Assembly (NCBI GenBank): GCA_041918675.1
Contig: JAYRVF010000014.1
Span: 558,001-622,000, forward strand
Source: SCUB01 sp041918675
GTDB taxonomy: Bacteria; Pseudomonadota; Alphaproteobacteria; Rhizobiales; Xanthobacteraceae
Direction: 5' to 3'
Length of the DNA stretch: 64,000 nucleotides
Of the stretch, positions 18,620-27,235 are shown piece by piece; within the stretch, counting starts at the first letter, position 1, and each line of letters starts with the position of its first letter. A program made the position numbers and the translations under genes. Under the pieces are notes generated by a model, which searched no databases, had not been told where the DNA came from, and saw only the letters and a program-made list of their open reading frames with translations.

Positions 18620-20434
18620 ATGAACGTTCATGCGGAATTGAATGCGGGTGTCGCCGTCGACCACGTCGCGTTGATGCCGTTGACGGGCAACGAGGCGATC
18701 GCGCGGGGCGCGTGGGAGGCGGGCGTGCGCGTCGCTTCGGCCTATCCGGGCACGCCGAGCACGGAAATTCTCGAAAATCTCGCCGGCTATGACGCGACCG
18801 ACGTGCACGCGCAATGGGCGACCAACGAGAAGGTTTCCCTCGACGTGGCCATCGGCGCGGCGTTGACGGGCGTGCGCGCCCTCGCCGCGATGAAGCATGT
18901 CGGCCTCAACGTCGCCTCCGATTCGTTGATGTCCCAGGCCTATGTCGGCACCCATGCCGGCCTCGTTCTGGTGGTGTGCGACGACCCGGGCATCCACTCC
19001 TCGCAGAACGAGCAGGACTCCCGCCTGTTCGGCCGGTTCGCCAACGTTCCGGTGCTGGAGCCGAGCGACGCCCAGGAAGCGCTCGATTTCACCAAGCTCG
19101 CCTTCGAGATCAGCGAGCAATTCGACACCCCCGTGATCGTGCGCTCGACGACGCGCCTGTCGCACACGCGCAGCGGCGTGCGCGTGGGCGAGCGCGTGGT
19201 GCCCACCCCGCTCGGCTTCGTCGACAACGCGTCCAAGACCGTGGCGATCCCGGCCAATGCCCGCCGCCAGCACCCGAAGGTGATCGAGCGCGAGGCCAAG
19301 CTCGCGCGCTATTTCGAGACCTCGCCGCTGACCCGCTGGGAAGAGGGCTCGGCCGACTTCGGCATCGTCACCAGTTCGACCGCCTATCTCTACGTCAAGG
19401 AGGTGCTGCCGAACGCCTCGATCCTCAAGCTCGGCGCCTCGCACCCCCTGCCCGAGGCCACCATTCGCGCCTTCGCCTCCACGGTGAAGCGCGTTCTCGT
19501 CATCGAGGAACTCGAACCGGTGATCGAGAAGGAAATCCGCGCCATGGGCATCGACGCGGAAGGCAAGGCGCTGTTTCCGCGCGTCGGCGAGTTGTCGCCG
19601 GAGCTCGTCCGCCTCGGCCTGGCCGCGGCCGGCCTGGTCGAAGCCGCGCCGAAACTGGAAACCATTCCGATCGAACCGATGGCGCGCCCGCCGGTGCTGT
19701 GCCCGGGCTGCCCGCATACGGCGAGCTATCTGGCGCTGCGCGGGCTCGACGCGCGCGTGGCCGGCGACATCGGCTGCTACACGCTCGCCGCGGTCGAGCC
19801 GCTGCGCTCGATCGACACCACCATCTGCATGGGCGCGAGCATCGCCAACGCCGTCGGCATGGCGGTGTCCGGCGTCGAGACCAAGCCGATCGTGGCCACG
19901 ATCGGCGACTCGACCTTCCTGCATTCGGGCATCCCGCCGCTGATCGACGCGGTCTACAACAACGCCAACATCACCGTGATCATTCTCGACAACTCGATCA
20001 CGGCGATGACCGGCGGCCAGCATCATCCCGGCACCGGTCACGGCATTCGCGGCGAGGCGACCTACAAGATCGACTACGACGCGATCTGCCGCGCCTGCGG
20101 CGTCGACTGGATCCGCCACGCCGATCCCTACGAGGTCGGCAAGCTCTACCAGACGATCCGCGAGGCGATCATCCACAAGGGCGTGTCCGTCGTCATCTCG
20201 TCGCGGCCGTGCGTGCTCGATCCGGTCAAGATCAAGGGCACGCCGCTCGCGGTGAAGACGGCCGGCTGCGTCGCCTGCCAGTCGTGCATGAATCTCGGCT
20301 GCCCCTCGATCACCTGGACCGACGCGCTCTACGAGGGCCGCCACAAGGTCAAGATCGATCCCACCACCTGCATCGGCTGCACCCTGTGCGCGCAGGTTTG
20401 TCCGTCCGACTGCATCCATGTCGTGACGCAATGA
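18620..20434 (+). CDS. iorA: Indolepyruvate:ferredoxin oxidoreductase alpha subunit (IorA-like)
   Basis: A 604-residue ThDP/iron-sulfur protein. The N-terminal pyrimidine-binding domain begins LTGNEAIARGAWEAGVRVAS. The ThDP domain has CPGCPHTASYLALRGLDA and GDIGCYTLA, with ATIGDSTFLHSGIPPLIDAVYNN as the Mg2+ motif. The C-terminus from about residue 549 has two [4Fe-4S] motifs (CVACQSCMNLGCP; CIGCTLCAQVCPSDC). The family oxidatively decarboxylates arylpyruvates to aryl-acetyl-CoA, reducing ferredoxin. ATG at 18620 begins the recognised fold. The partner beta subunit follows 22 bp later. Confidence 0.93.
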   Translation: MNVHAELNAGVAVDHVALMPLTGNEAIARGAWEAGVRVASAYPGTPSTEILENLAGYDATDVHAQWATNEKVSLDVAIGAALTGVRALAAMKHVGLNVASDSLMSQAYVGTHAGLVLVVCDDPGIHSSQNEQDSRLFGRFANVPVLEPSDAQEALDFTKLAFEISEQFDTPVIVRSTTRLSHTRSGVRVGERVVPTPLGFVDNASKTVAIPANARRQHPKVIEREAKLARYFETSPLTRWEEGSADFGIVTSSTAYLYVKEVLPNASILKLGASHPLPEATIRAFASTVKRVLVIEELEPVIEKEIRAMGIDAEGKALFPRVGELSPELVRLGLAAAGLVEAAPKLETIPIEPMARPPVLCPGCPHTASYLALRGLDARVAGDIGCYTLAAVEPLRSIDTTICMGASIANAVGMAVSGVETKPIVATIGDSTFLHSGIPPLIDAVYNNANITVIILDNSITAMTGGQHHPGTGHGIRGEATYKIDYDAICRACGVDWIRHADPYEVGKLYQTIREAIIHKGVSVVISSRPCVLDPVKIKGTPLAVKTAGCVACQSCMNLGCPSITWTDALYEGRHKVKIDPTTCIGCTLCAQVCPSDCIHVVTQ

Positions 20435-20456
20435 TCGCCGGGACGACGGACCACGC

Positions 20457-21395
20457 ATGACAACCGCCACGAAAACGAAGGCCGGGCCCGCGACGGCGGC
20501 CAACGCCGAGACCACGCGCAACATCATGGTGGTCGGCGTCGGCGGCCAGGGCGTGATCATGATCTCCAAGGTGCTGGCGCTGCTCGGGCAGCGCCGGGGC
20601 CTGCAGGTCAAGCAGAGCGAAGTCCACGGCATGGCCAAGCGCGGCGGCATCGTGTTCAGCCACGTGCGCTTCGGCCGCGAGGTGTGGTCGCCGACGATCG
20701 CCAAGGGCGAGGCCGACGCGCTGATCGCGCTGGAATGGGCCGAAGGGCTGCGCTGGCTCGAACAACTTCGCCCCAACACCGGCGTCTTCATCGCCGACAC
20801 CAAGCACATCGTGCCGCCATTCGCCTGCCGCGCCCGCAAGGTCGGCGGCGCGTTCGGCTACGTCAAGGAAACGCCGGCGGAGATCATCGGCAAGATCGAC
20901 AACGGCTTCGCGCTCGACGCCACCGGCATCGCCAATGAACTCGGCGACGCGCGCGCGGCCAACACCGTGCTGCTCGGCGCGCTGTCGGCGACGCTCGACT
21001 TTCCCAACGAGGACTGGCTCGCCGTGCTCGACCAGGCGGTGCCGAAGAAATCGCGCGAGACCAACCGCAACGCCTTCGCCGCCGGACGCGAATGGGCGCT
21101 CGCCGCGCTCGCCGATCCGGCCCTGCGCTTCGACAGCAAGGCCAAGACGACGCGGCCGCCGACCGTGGACAAGTCCGTCGCGGTCGAACTCAAGATCAAT
21201 CCGGCCTGGTGCAAGGGCTGCGACATCTGCGTCAAGCTGTGTCCGGAGCGTTGCCTCGCGCTCGACAAGAAGCAGATCGCCTATCTGAAAAAACCCGAGG
21301 CGTGCACCGGCTGCCATATCTGCGAATGGTTGTGCCCGGATTTCGCCATCACCGTCACCACCATCGAAAACAAACCGGCGCCGGCTCGCGCATGA
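20457..21395 (+). CDS. IorB-like subunit fused to a KorD-like 2x[4Fe-4S] ferredoxin
   Basis: 312 residues. Residues about 22-230 are the gamma-type (POR_N) domain of IorB (NIMVVGVGGQGVIMISKVLA; QSEVHGMAKRGGIVFSHVRF). After a short linker, residues 240-305 form a bacterial ferredoxin with two clusters (CKGCDICVKLCPERC; CTGCHICEWLCP), resembling the delta subunit KorD of 2-oxoglutarate:ferredoxin oxidoreductases. IorB is normally about 200 residues and lacks this domain. The stop codon overlaps the korA start by 4 bp, exactly where a separate korD would sit. So one chain may serve the Ior pair and supply electron-transfer clusters to Kor. The open frame is continuous, so this is a real fusion unless the assembly is wrong. 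Confidence 0.88.
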   Translation: MTTATKTKAGPATAANAETTRNIMVVGVGGQGVIMISKVLALLGQRRGLQVKQSEVHGMAKRGGIVFSHVRFGREVWSPTIAKGEADALIALEWAEGLRWLEQLRPNTGVFIADTKHIVPPFACRARKVGGAFGYVKETPAEIIGKIDNGFALDATGIANELGDARAANTVLLGALSATLDFPNEDWLAVLDQAVPKKSRETNRNAFAAGREWALAALADPALRFDSKAKTTRPPTVDKSVAVELKINPAWCKGCDICVKLCPERCLALDKKQIAYLKKPEACTGCHICEWLCPDFAITVTTIENKPAPARA

Positions 21396-22528
21396 CAGTT
21401 CAGCTCGTTCCCCTCTACGGCAACCAGGCCTGCGCGCTCGCCGCGGTCGCCGCCGGCTGCCGCTTCTTCGCCGGCTATCCGATCACCCCGTCGTCGGAAA
21501 TCGCCGAACACATGTCGCATGAATTGCCGAAGGTCGACGGCGTTTTCATCCAGATGGAGGACGAGATCGCCTCGCTCGCCGCGGTGATCGGCGCCTCGAT
21601 GGGCGGCGCCAAGGCGATGACCGCGACCTCGGGTCCAGGCTTCTCGCTGATGCAGGAAAATCTCGGCTACGCGGCCATGACCGAGGTGCCTTGCGTCATC
21701 ATCGACGTGATGCGCGGCGGCCCCTCGACCGGAATGCCGACGCGGCCGGCGCAAGGCGACCTGATGCAGGCGCGCTGGGGCACGCATGGCGACCATCCGG
21801 TGGTGGCGCTGGTGCCCGCCTCGGTGCAGGAGATCTATTCGGAGACGATCCGCGCGTTCAATCTCGCCGAGCAATACCGCGTGCCGGTCGTCGTGCTCTA
21901 CGATCAGATCGTGGCGCACCTTCTCGAATCGATCGAGATTCCCGACGCCAAGGACGTGACGCGGCTCGACCGCAAATGGGCCGGCGAAGGCGGAACCGGC
22001 TTCGCGCCCTACGCCGAAACGGCCGACCTCATTCCGGCGATGGCCTGTCCCGGCGACGGCCACCGCGTCCACACCACCGGCCTGACGCATTCGGCCGAGG
22101 GCTTTCCGACGCAGAAGCCCGGCATCGCCGACCGCGCCGTCATCCGCATTCTCGAAAAGATCGAGAAGCACCGCGCCGCGATCGAAAAATACGAGACGCT
22201 GCACGTCGAGGACGCCGACATTCTCATCATCGCCGTCGGCATCACCGCGCGCGCGGCGCGGCGCGCCGTGCTGACGCTGCGCCAGCAGGGCGCCAAGGTC
22301 GGCCTGTTACGACCGATCACGCTCTGGCCGTTCCCGGAACAGGCGGTGCGCGCGGCCGCGGCCAAGGCACGCCGCGTCGTCGTTCCCGAACTCAACACCG
22401 GCCAGCTCGTGCTCGAGGTCGAGCGCATCATCGGCGACCGCGACCGCGTGATGAGCCTGGCCCGCGTCGACGGCGAGCCGATCACGCCGGACGAGATCGT
22501 CAAGCGGATCGCGGAGATCGTGCCATGA
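21392..22528 (+). CDS. korA: 2-oxoacid:ferredoxin oxidoreductase subunit alpha (KorA-like)
   Basis: A 378-residue protein of the POR_N / transketolase C-terminal type (GNQACALAAVAAGCRFFAGYPITPSSEIAEH; EDEIASLAAVIGASMGGAKA; TSGPGFSLMQENLGYAAMTEVP). In the family it pairs with KorB to convert 2-oxoglutarate or a related 2-oxoacid plus CoA into acyl-CoA, CO2 and reduced ferredoxin. Overlap with both neighbours (ATGA each side) shows a translationally coupled operon. Substrate cannot be fixed from sequence. Confidence 0.93.
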   Translation: MTVQLVPLYGNQACALAAVAAGCRFFAGYPITPSSEIAEHMSHELPKVDGVFIQMEDEIASLAAVIGASMGGAKAMTATSGPGFSLMQENLGYAAMTEVPCVIIDVMRGGPSTGMPTRPAQGDLMQARWGTHGDHPVVALVPASVQEIYSETIRAFNLAEQYRVPVVVLYDQIVAHLLESIEIPDAKDVTRLDRKWAGEGGTGFAPYAETADLIPAMACPGDGHRVHTTGLTHSAEGFPTQKPGIADRAVIRILEKIEKHRAAIEKYETLHVEDADILIIAVGITARAARRAVLTLRQQGAKVGLLRPITLWPFPEQAVRAAAAKARRVVVPELNTGQLVLEVERIIGDRDRVMSLARVDGEPITPDEIVKRIAEIVP

Positions 22529-23382
22529 ACGTCGCGCCTCCCGCCGCCTTCAACATTCAGGACTATTTGCGCATCAACCTGATGCCGCACTTCATGTGCC
22601 CGGGCTGCGGCCACGGCATCGCGCTGAGGGCGCTGCTGTGGGCGGTGCACGAACTCGGCATCGACAAGAACAAGCTCGCGGTCGTTTCCGGCATCGGCTG
22701 CTCCGGACGCGTCGGGGCCTATATCGACGCCAACACCTTCCACACCACGCATGGCCGCCCGCTCGCCTTCGCCACCGGACTCAAGCTCGCGCGGCCGGAC
22801 CTCACCGTGATCGTCATCACCGGCGACGGCGACTGCCTGGCGATCGGCGGCAATCACCTCATCCATTCCTGCCGGCGCAATCTCGACGTCACCTGCCTGA
22901 TGCTCAACAACGAGGTCTACGGTATGACCGGCGGCCAAGTGTCGCCGACGACGGCGGCGAGCCGGGTGACGCTGACGACGCCCGGCGGCAACGCCGAACC
23001 GGTGTTCGATTCCTGCAAGCTCGCCGAGGCGGCCGGCGCCTCCTTCGTCGGGCGCGAGGTCACCCTCCAGGTGCCGGCGCTGAAGAACCTGATCAAGACG
23101 GCGATCGAGCATCCGGGTTTCTCCTTCGTCGAGGTGATCTCGGACTGCACCGAGATTTACGGCCGCAAGAACGATCTCGGCGAGTCGCCGGAAATGATCC
23201 TGAGCCAGAAGGGCGACATGCGCCCGGAGGCGTTCGGCAACGTCGCCGACCAGCCGTTCCGTCCCAACCGCATGGTCACCGGCGTCATCGCGCGCCATGA
23301 CCGGCCCGAATACGGCGCGGTCTATCGCGAGATCACGGCCGCGCAGCGCGCGAAGGCGAGGTCCCATGCCGCGAAAGGATGA
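22525..23382 (+). CDS. korB: 2-oxoacid:ferredoxin oxidoreductase subunit beta (KorB-like)
   Basis: A 285-residue ThDP-binding subunit. It contains HFMCPGCGHGIALRALLWAV, VSGIGCSGRVGAYIDANTFH and the Mg2+/ThDP motif VIVITGDGDCLAIGGNHLIH, followed by NNEVYGMTGGQVSPTT. It forms the active site with KorA. The start at 22525 overlaps korA by 4 bp. Confidence 0.94.
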   Translation: MNVAPPAAFNIQDYLRINLMPHFMCPGCGHGIALRALLWAVHELGIDKNKLAVVSGIGCSGRVGAYIDANTFHTTHGRPLAFATGLKLARPDLTVIVITGDGDCLAIGGNHLIHSCRRNLDVTCLMLNNEVYGMTGGQVSPTTAASRVTLTTPGGNAEPVFDSCKLAEAAGASFVGREVTLQVPALKNLIKTAIEHPGFSFVEVISDCTEIYGRKNDLGESPEMILSQKGDMRPEAFGNVADQPFRPNRMVTGVIARHDRPEYGAVYREITAAQRAKARSHAAKG

Positions 23383-23389
23383 TGAGGGC

Positions 23390-23938
23390 ATGACGCGGAC
23401 GGAAATCCGCCTCGCCGGCAGCGGCGGCCAGGGCCTCATTCTGGGAGCCCGCATTCTGTTTCGCGCGCTCGGCATCGAGGGCAGGCGCGCGGCCCAGTCG
23501 CAGAGCTACGAGCCGACCTCGCGCGGCGGCTTCTGCTATTCCGACCTGATCGTCACCGACGACCCTTCCGACTATCCGCTGGTCACCGGCATCGACATCG
23601 GCGTGCTGCTCGACCAGGTGGGCGCGGAACGCTCCCTGCCGTTCCTCAAGAAGGGCGCGATCGTCATTTGCGACGAGCGAACGGTGCAGCCGATCCCGGC
23701 CGGCCACGGCCGGGAAATCCGCATTCCGATTTCGGCCCGAGCGGTGGCGATCGGCAGCCCCCGGGTCGCCAATATCGTGGCGCTCGGGGCGGTTGCGCGC
23801 GCGACCGGGATTTGCAGCCTGGAATCGCTGGAAAAGGCCGTGGCGCTGGAAACTCCCAAAAAGTTCGCCCAACTCAACCTGAACGCGGCCAAGGAAGGTT
23901 TTGCCCTTGCCGAGGCGGCGCATCCGTCCGCCGCCTGA
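23390..23938 (+). CDS. korC: 2-oxoacid:ferredoxin oxidoreductase subunit gamma (KorC-like)
   Basis: A 182-residue gamma subunit (EIRLAGSGGQGLILGARILF; QSQSYEPTSRGGFCYSDLIV). An in-frame ATG at 23366 would overlap korB; I favour 23390 because AAAGGATGATGAGGG lies just upstream and the conserved domain starts at once. It completes a KorABC set in which the ferredoxin subunit is not separate but fused to the IorB-like chain two genes upstream. Confidence 0.9.
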   Translation: MTRTEIRLAGSGGQGLILGARILFRALGIEGRRAAQSQSYEPTSRGGFCYSDLIVTDDPSDYPLVTGIDIGVLLDQVGAERSLPFLKKGAIVICDERTVQPIPAGHGREIRIPISARAVAIGSPRVANIVALGAVARATGICSLESLEKAVALETPKKFAQLNLNAAKEGFALAEAAHPSAA

Positions 23939-24137
23939 GGGCATTGCCGGGGGGGCGCGCGAGGGCGTCCGGCTGGGCTCTGAAGCATCCCAGCGCAAGC
24001 CCTTCCACAGCCCTTCCCCAGCCCGTCGGGCGTCCTTCCCGCCGCCGTTCCTCATGCCCGCAAGGTAGAGCCAATGCGGTCTCCTCAGCCTCGCGCGTGT
24101 TGCAATTCGCTCGCATCTAAATCCCGTGCAGCAAAGA

Positions 24138-24151
24138 TTGATATTTGTTAA
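24138..24151. promoter_or_regulatory. FNR/DNR-like box upstream of hemA
   Basis: TTGAT-ATTT-GTTAA, one base off the TTGAT-N4-RTCAA pattern, lies 133 bp before the hemA ATG. The same degenerate right half (GTTAA) is seen at the nirS, sNOR and nap boxes in this window. It suggests anaerobic or NO-linked control of haem synthesis. Confidence 0.55.
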
Positions 24152-24204
24152 AGACACTCCATTCCGGGAGTGAGATGTTCCCTAAACGTCTGATATCGGA
24201 ATGG

Positions 24205-24222
24205 ACTTCGAATTTTCGAAGT
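24205..24222. promoter_or_regulatory. Perfect 18-bp inverted repeat in the hemA promoter
   Basis: ACTTCGAA-TT-TTCGAAGT has 8-bp arms and ends 61 bp before the hemA start. The short spacer makes it a DNA operator rather than an RNA hairpin. I do not recognise a consensus; no candidate regulator is certain. Confidence 0.55.
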
Positions 24223-24283
24223 TAGGTTTGTATCATCGTCTCCGGTTCGGTTTGCTTGCCGCGTGCCTTTGGAGGATCCGCTC

Positions 24284-25573
24284 ATGGACTACCGTCGTCA
24301 TTTCGAGGACGCGATCTCCGAGTTGAAGAACGAGCGGCGCTACCGAGTATTCGCGGAGCTCGAGCGCGACGCGGCGCGTTTCCCGAAGGCGACCTGGTAC
24401 GCGAGTGACGGTTCCTCCAAGGAAGTCACGATCTGGTGCTCGAACGACTATCTCGGGCTCGGCGTCGATCATCGCGTCATCGCCGCGTTGACGGACGCGG
24501 CGCAAAAGCACGGCGTCGGCGCCGGCGGCACGCGCAACATTTCCGGAACCAGTCATCCGCTCGTCGGCCTCGAGGCGGAACTCGCCGACCTCCACGGCAA
24601 GCAATCGGCGTTGACCTTCACCTCGGGCTGGATTTCCAACCTCGCGGCGATCTCGACGATCGCCGACCTTCTGCCCAATTGCCTCATTCTGTCCGACGCG
24701 CTCAACCACAACTCGATGATCGAGGGCATCCGCCGCTCGAAGGCCGAGCGCAAGGTGTGGCGCCACAACGATGTCGCCCATCTCGAGGAACTGCTCGCGG
24801 CCGAGCCGCTCGATCGCGCCAAGCTGATCGTGTTCGAGAGCCTCTATTCGATGGACGGCGACATCGCGCCGATCAAGGAAATCTGCGACCTCGCCGAGAA
24901 ATACGGCGCCATGACCTACATCGATGAAGTCCACGCCGTCGGCATGTACGGCGCGCGCGGCGGCGGCGTGTCGGAACGCGACGGCCAGGCCCATCGCATC
25001 GACATCATCGAAGGCACGCTGGCCAAGGGCTTCGGCACGCTGGGCGGCTACATCGCCGGCGACGCGGCGATCATCGACGCCGTGCGCAGCTACGCGCCGT
25101 CCTTCATCTTCACCACCGCCTTGCCGCCCGGCATCGCCGCCGCGGCGTGCGAATCCGTTCGCATCGTCAAGCAGCGCCCCGACCTGCGCACCGCGCATCA
25201 GCGTCAGGCGCGCCTGACCAAGCACGCGCTGAGCGCGGCCGGATTGCCGGTGATGGACAATCCCTCCCATATCGTTCCGGTCATGGTGGGCAACGCCGAA
25301 TTGTGCAAGAAGGCGAGCGACCTCTTGATGGAGCGTCACGCGATCTACATCCAGCCCATCAACTATCCGACGGTGCCGCGGGGAACCGAGCGGCTGCGCA
25401 TCACGCCGACGCCGCTGCACACCGAGGCCTATATCTCGGTGCTGGTGGAAGCCATCGTCGATGTCTGGCGCACGCTCGGCCTTCAATTCGTCGAGCCCCC
25501 GGCCGAGGCCCAGCCGGCGGTCGATGGCAACTCCCGCTGCACATTCCGGGACATGCGGCTGGCCGCGGAATAG
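24284..25573 (+). CDS. hemA: 5-aminolevulinate synthase
   Basis: A 429-residue PLP enzyme that condenses glycine with succinyl-CoA to start tetrapyrrole synthesis in Alphaproteobacteria. It begins MDYRRHFEDAISELKNERRY and has GAGGTRNISGTSHPLVGLE, YIDEVHAVGMYGARGGG and the PLP-lysine motif EGTLAKGFGTLGGY near residue 245. GGAGGATCC fixes the start at 24284. Its position among denitrification regulators, with a DNR-like box in the promoter, suggests it feeds haem c, haem d1 and cytochrome b synthesis during denitrification. Confidence 0.96.
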   Translation: MDYRRHFEDAISELKNERRYRVFAELERDAARFPKATWYASDGSSKEVTIWCSNDYLGLGVDHRVIAALTDAAQKHGVGAGGTRNISGTSHPLVGLEAELADLHGKQSALTFTSGWISNLAAISTIADLLPNCLILSDALNHNSMIEGIRRSKAERKVWRHNDVAHLEELLAAEPLDRAKLIVFESLYSMDGDIAPIKEICDLAEKYGAMTYIDEVHAVGMYGARGGGVSERDGQAHRIDIIEGTLAKGFGTLGGYIAGDAAIIDAVRSYAPSFIFTTALPPGIAAAACESVRIVKQRPDLRTAHQRQARLTKHALSAAGLPVMDNPSHIVPVMVGNAELCKKASDLLMERHAIYIQPINYPTVPRGTERLRITPTPLHTEAYISVLVEAIVDVWRTLGLQFVEPPAEAQPAVDGNSRCTFRDMRLAAE

Positions 25574-25597
25574 ACGCCCGCGCGTCGCGCGCATTAA

Positions 25598-25620
25598 TCG
25601 AAACGTAGTTTCAATTTTTT
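25598..25620 (+). terminator. Palindrome plus T-run after hemA (terminator or operator)
   Basis: GAAAC-GTA-GTTTC within TCGAAACGTAGTTTCAA is followed by six T residues, 25 bp after hemA and 45 bp before the next Crp/Fnr gene. The stem is short, so it could end hemA transcription or act as an operator for the regulator gene. Confidence 0.4.
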
Positions 25621-25664
25621 GACCGGTGGCCGGGCCCTGAGCGATCGGGTTCCGGGAACATGTT

Positions 25665-26345
25665 ATGACGCCGAATGATTGGCAGATGATACGCAAGTCC
25701 GCGCTGTTCAACCGGCTGCATGACGATGTCGTGCGCGAGCTGCTCGCCAATAACGCGATCGTCGATTACGACCGCGGCGCGGTGATTTGCAACCAGGGCG
25801 ACCCGGCCAAGCACTATCACGTCGTCGTGCAGGGACTGGTGAAGCTCTGCCGCCACTCCGGGCAAAATCAGTCGGCGATCATCTCCATCCACGGACCGGC
25901 GCAGGCCTTCATGGAGGCCGAGGCGCTCTCGTCGGGCATCTATTCGGCGACCGCGGAAGCGGTGTCGAGCGCGCGCCTGGTCAAGATCGACGCGAGCGAC
26001 CTGCGCCAGCGGATCGGTCGCGACCCCGAGCTCGCTTTGTCGATGCTCGGATCGACGTCGATCCATCTGCGGGTGCTGCTCGAACACGTCGAGAAGCTGA
26101 AGATCCTGACGGGCCCGGCGCGGCTCGCCGATTTCATCGTCTCGCTGGCCGGACCGCAATCCGGCGCGGCCGAGGTGGTGTTGCCTTACGAAAAGCAGCT
26201 CATCGCCGGGCAATTGGGCATGACGCCGGAAAGCTTTTCGCGCGCGCTCAGCCAGTTGCGCCAGCACGGGGTGCGGGTGAATCGCGACCGGCTGGAGGTC
26301 AAGAACATCGAGCATCTGCGCGACTTCATCGCGCGGTCGATGTAG
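25665..26345 (+). CDS. Crp/Fnr-family regulator, DNR-like (paralogue 1)
   Basis: 226 residues: N-terminal cyclic-nucleotide-binding-like beta-roll (about 10-125), dimer helix (HLRVLLEHVEKLKIL), then a winged helix with recognition segment LGMTPESFSRALSQLRQHGV. The E-x-x-S-R pattern is that of FNR/DNR regulators reading TTGA half-sites. No N-terminal cysteine cluster is present, so it is not an O2-sensing FNR; a haem- or NO-sensing DNR role is likely. It is one of three such paralogues within 4 kb. Confidence 0.88.
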   Translation: MTPNDWQMIRKSALFNRLHDDVVRELLANNAIVDYDRGAVICNQGDPAKHYHVVVQGLVKLCRHSGQNQSAIISIHGPAQAFMEAEALSSGIYSATAEAVSSARLVKIDASDLRQRIGRDPELALSMLGSTSIHLRVLLEHVEKLKILTGPARLADFIVSLAGPQSGAAEVVLPYEKQLIAGQLGMTPESFSRALSQLRQHGVRVNRDRLEVKNIEHLRDFIARSM

Positions 26346-26375
26346 CGCGGCGAAAGCCGGCGACTTTGCGCGCGT

Positions 26376-27083
26376 TCAGTCGAGCGCGGCGAATCCGCGC
26401 AATCCCCCGACATCGCCGATGGTGACCACCTCGCGCTGAACGACGACGCCGTATTTGCCGAGCGAGGCGAGCGCGCGCGAGAAGCTTTCCGGCGTCATGC
26501 CGAGGCGCGCGGCGATCAGCGCTTTTTCATAAGGCAGGGTGATCTGCGCCGAATGCTCGCCGGGCGCGATCAGACGCAGGAAGAATTCGGCCACGCGCCG
26601 CGGCGCGTCGAGCAGCTTGAGACGTTCGATCTGTTCGGTGAGATTGGTGCCGTGGCGCGCGATCGAGGCGAGCATCGCGGCGGCGACATCCGGGTCTTCT
26701 TCCAGGACGGCGATGAAGCCGGTGAGTTCCATGCGCAACAGGCGGCAGGCGCTCGCCGCCTCGGCCGCCACCGGATAGCGTCCGCCGAGGAACATCACGG
26801 GTTCGGCGAAAGTCTCGCCGGTCGTCAACACCGTGACGACCGCCTCGCCGCCATTGGCGGTCAGGCGATAGAGCTTCACCCAGCCGTCGAGCAGGACGAA
26901 GAACGCGTCGGCGACGTCGCCCTGATTGAAGATGATGTGGCCCCGTTCGCAGGCGACGATCCGCCCGCGATTGCAGATGCGTTGCCGCAGATCGGAATTG
27001 AGGTGACTAAATAGCGGACACGCGCCGATCGCGGTCCAATCGGCTTGAGTTAATCTTGGCGTGCTGGATTGTATCGTCCGCAA
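26376..27083 (-). CDS. Crp/Fnr-family regulator, DNR-like (paralogue 2)
   Basis: About 235 residues, starting at a TTG (27081-27083) before RTIQSSTPRLTQADW. It has a beta-roll sensor domain (RGHIIFNQGDVADAFFVLLDGWVKLYRL), a dimer helix, and recognition segment LGMTPESFSRALASLGKYGV with the E-x-x-S-R motif. The frame is open to 27446, but that part is Arg-rich antisense to the haemerythrin gene and is not credible. It is divergent from the haemerythrin across a perfect TTGAC-N4-GTCAA box and may autoregulate. Confidence 0.85.
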   Translation of the reverse strand: MRTIQSSTPRLTQADWTAIGACPLFSHLNSDLRQRICNRGRIVACERGHIIFNQGDVADAFFVLLDGWVKLYRLTANGGEAVVTVLTTGETFAEPVMFLGGRYPVAAEAASACRLLRMELTGFIAVLEEDPDVAAAMLASIARHGTNLTEQIERLKLLDAPRRVAEFFLRLIAPGEHSAQITLPYEKALIAARLGMTPESFSRALASLGKYGVVVQREVVTIGDVGGLRGFAALD

Positions 27084-27164
27084 GTTTCTGTACTCAATGC
27101 TTTGAGCAGCCGGCCGTTCCGACGGAGATGGCGATCTTTTGGGCAATCCAATTGCCCCGATCGG

Positions 27165-27178
27165 TTGACGTTCGTCAA
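27165..27178. promoter_or_regulatory. Perfect DNR/NnrR-type box, haemerythrin / regulator 2 divergent promoter
   Basis: TTGAC-GTTC-GTCAA is a perfect 5-4-5 inverted repeat. It is centred about 65 bp before the haemerythrin ATG and about 88 bp from the TTG of the divergent regulator. It is the best match to a NO-responsive DNR/NnrR site in the window. Confidence 0.8.
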
Positions 27179-27235
27179 GGCGAAGATGGCCCGGGCGGAC
27201 TGAATTACCACCCTCGATGTGAAAGGACTTCCGTG

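Noticed and set aside
18572..20839. 755-residue minus-strand reading over iorA
   Set aside because: Low-complexity shadow; iorA has complete ThDP and Fe-S motifs.
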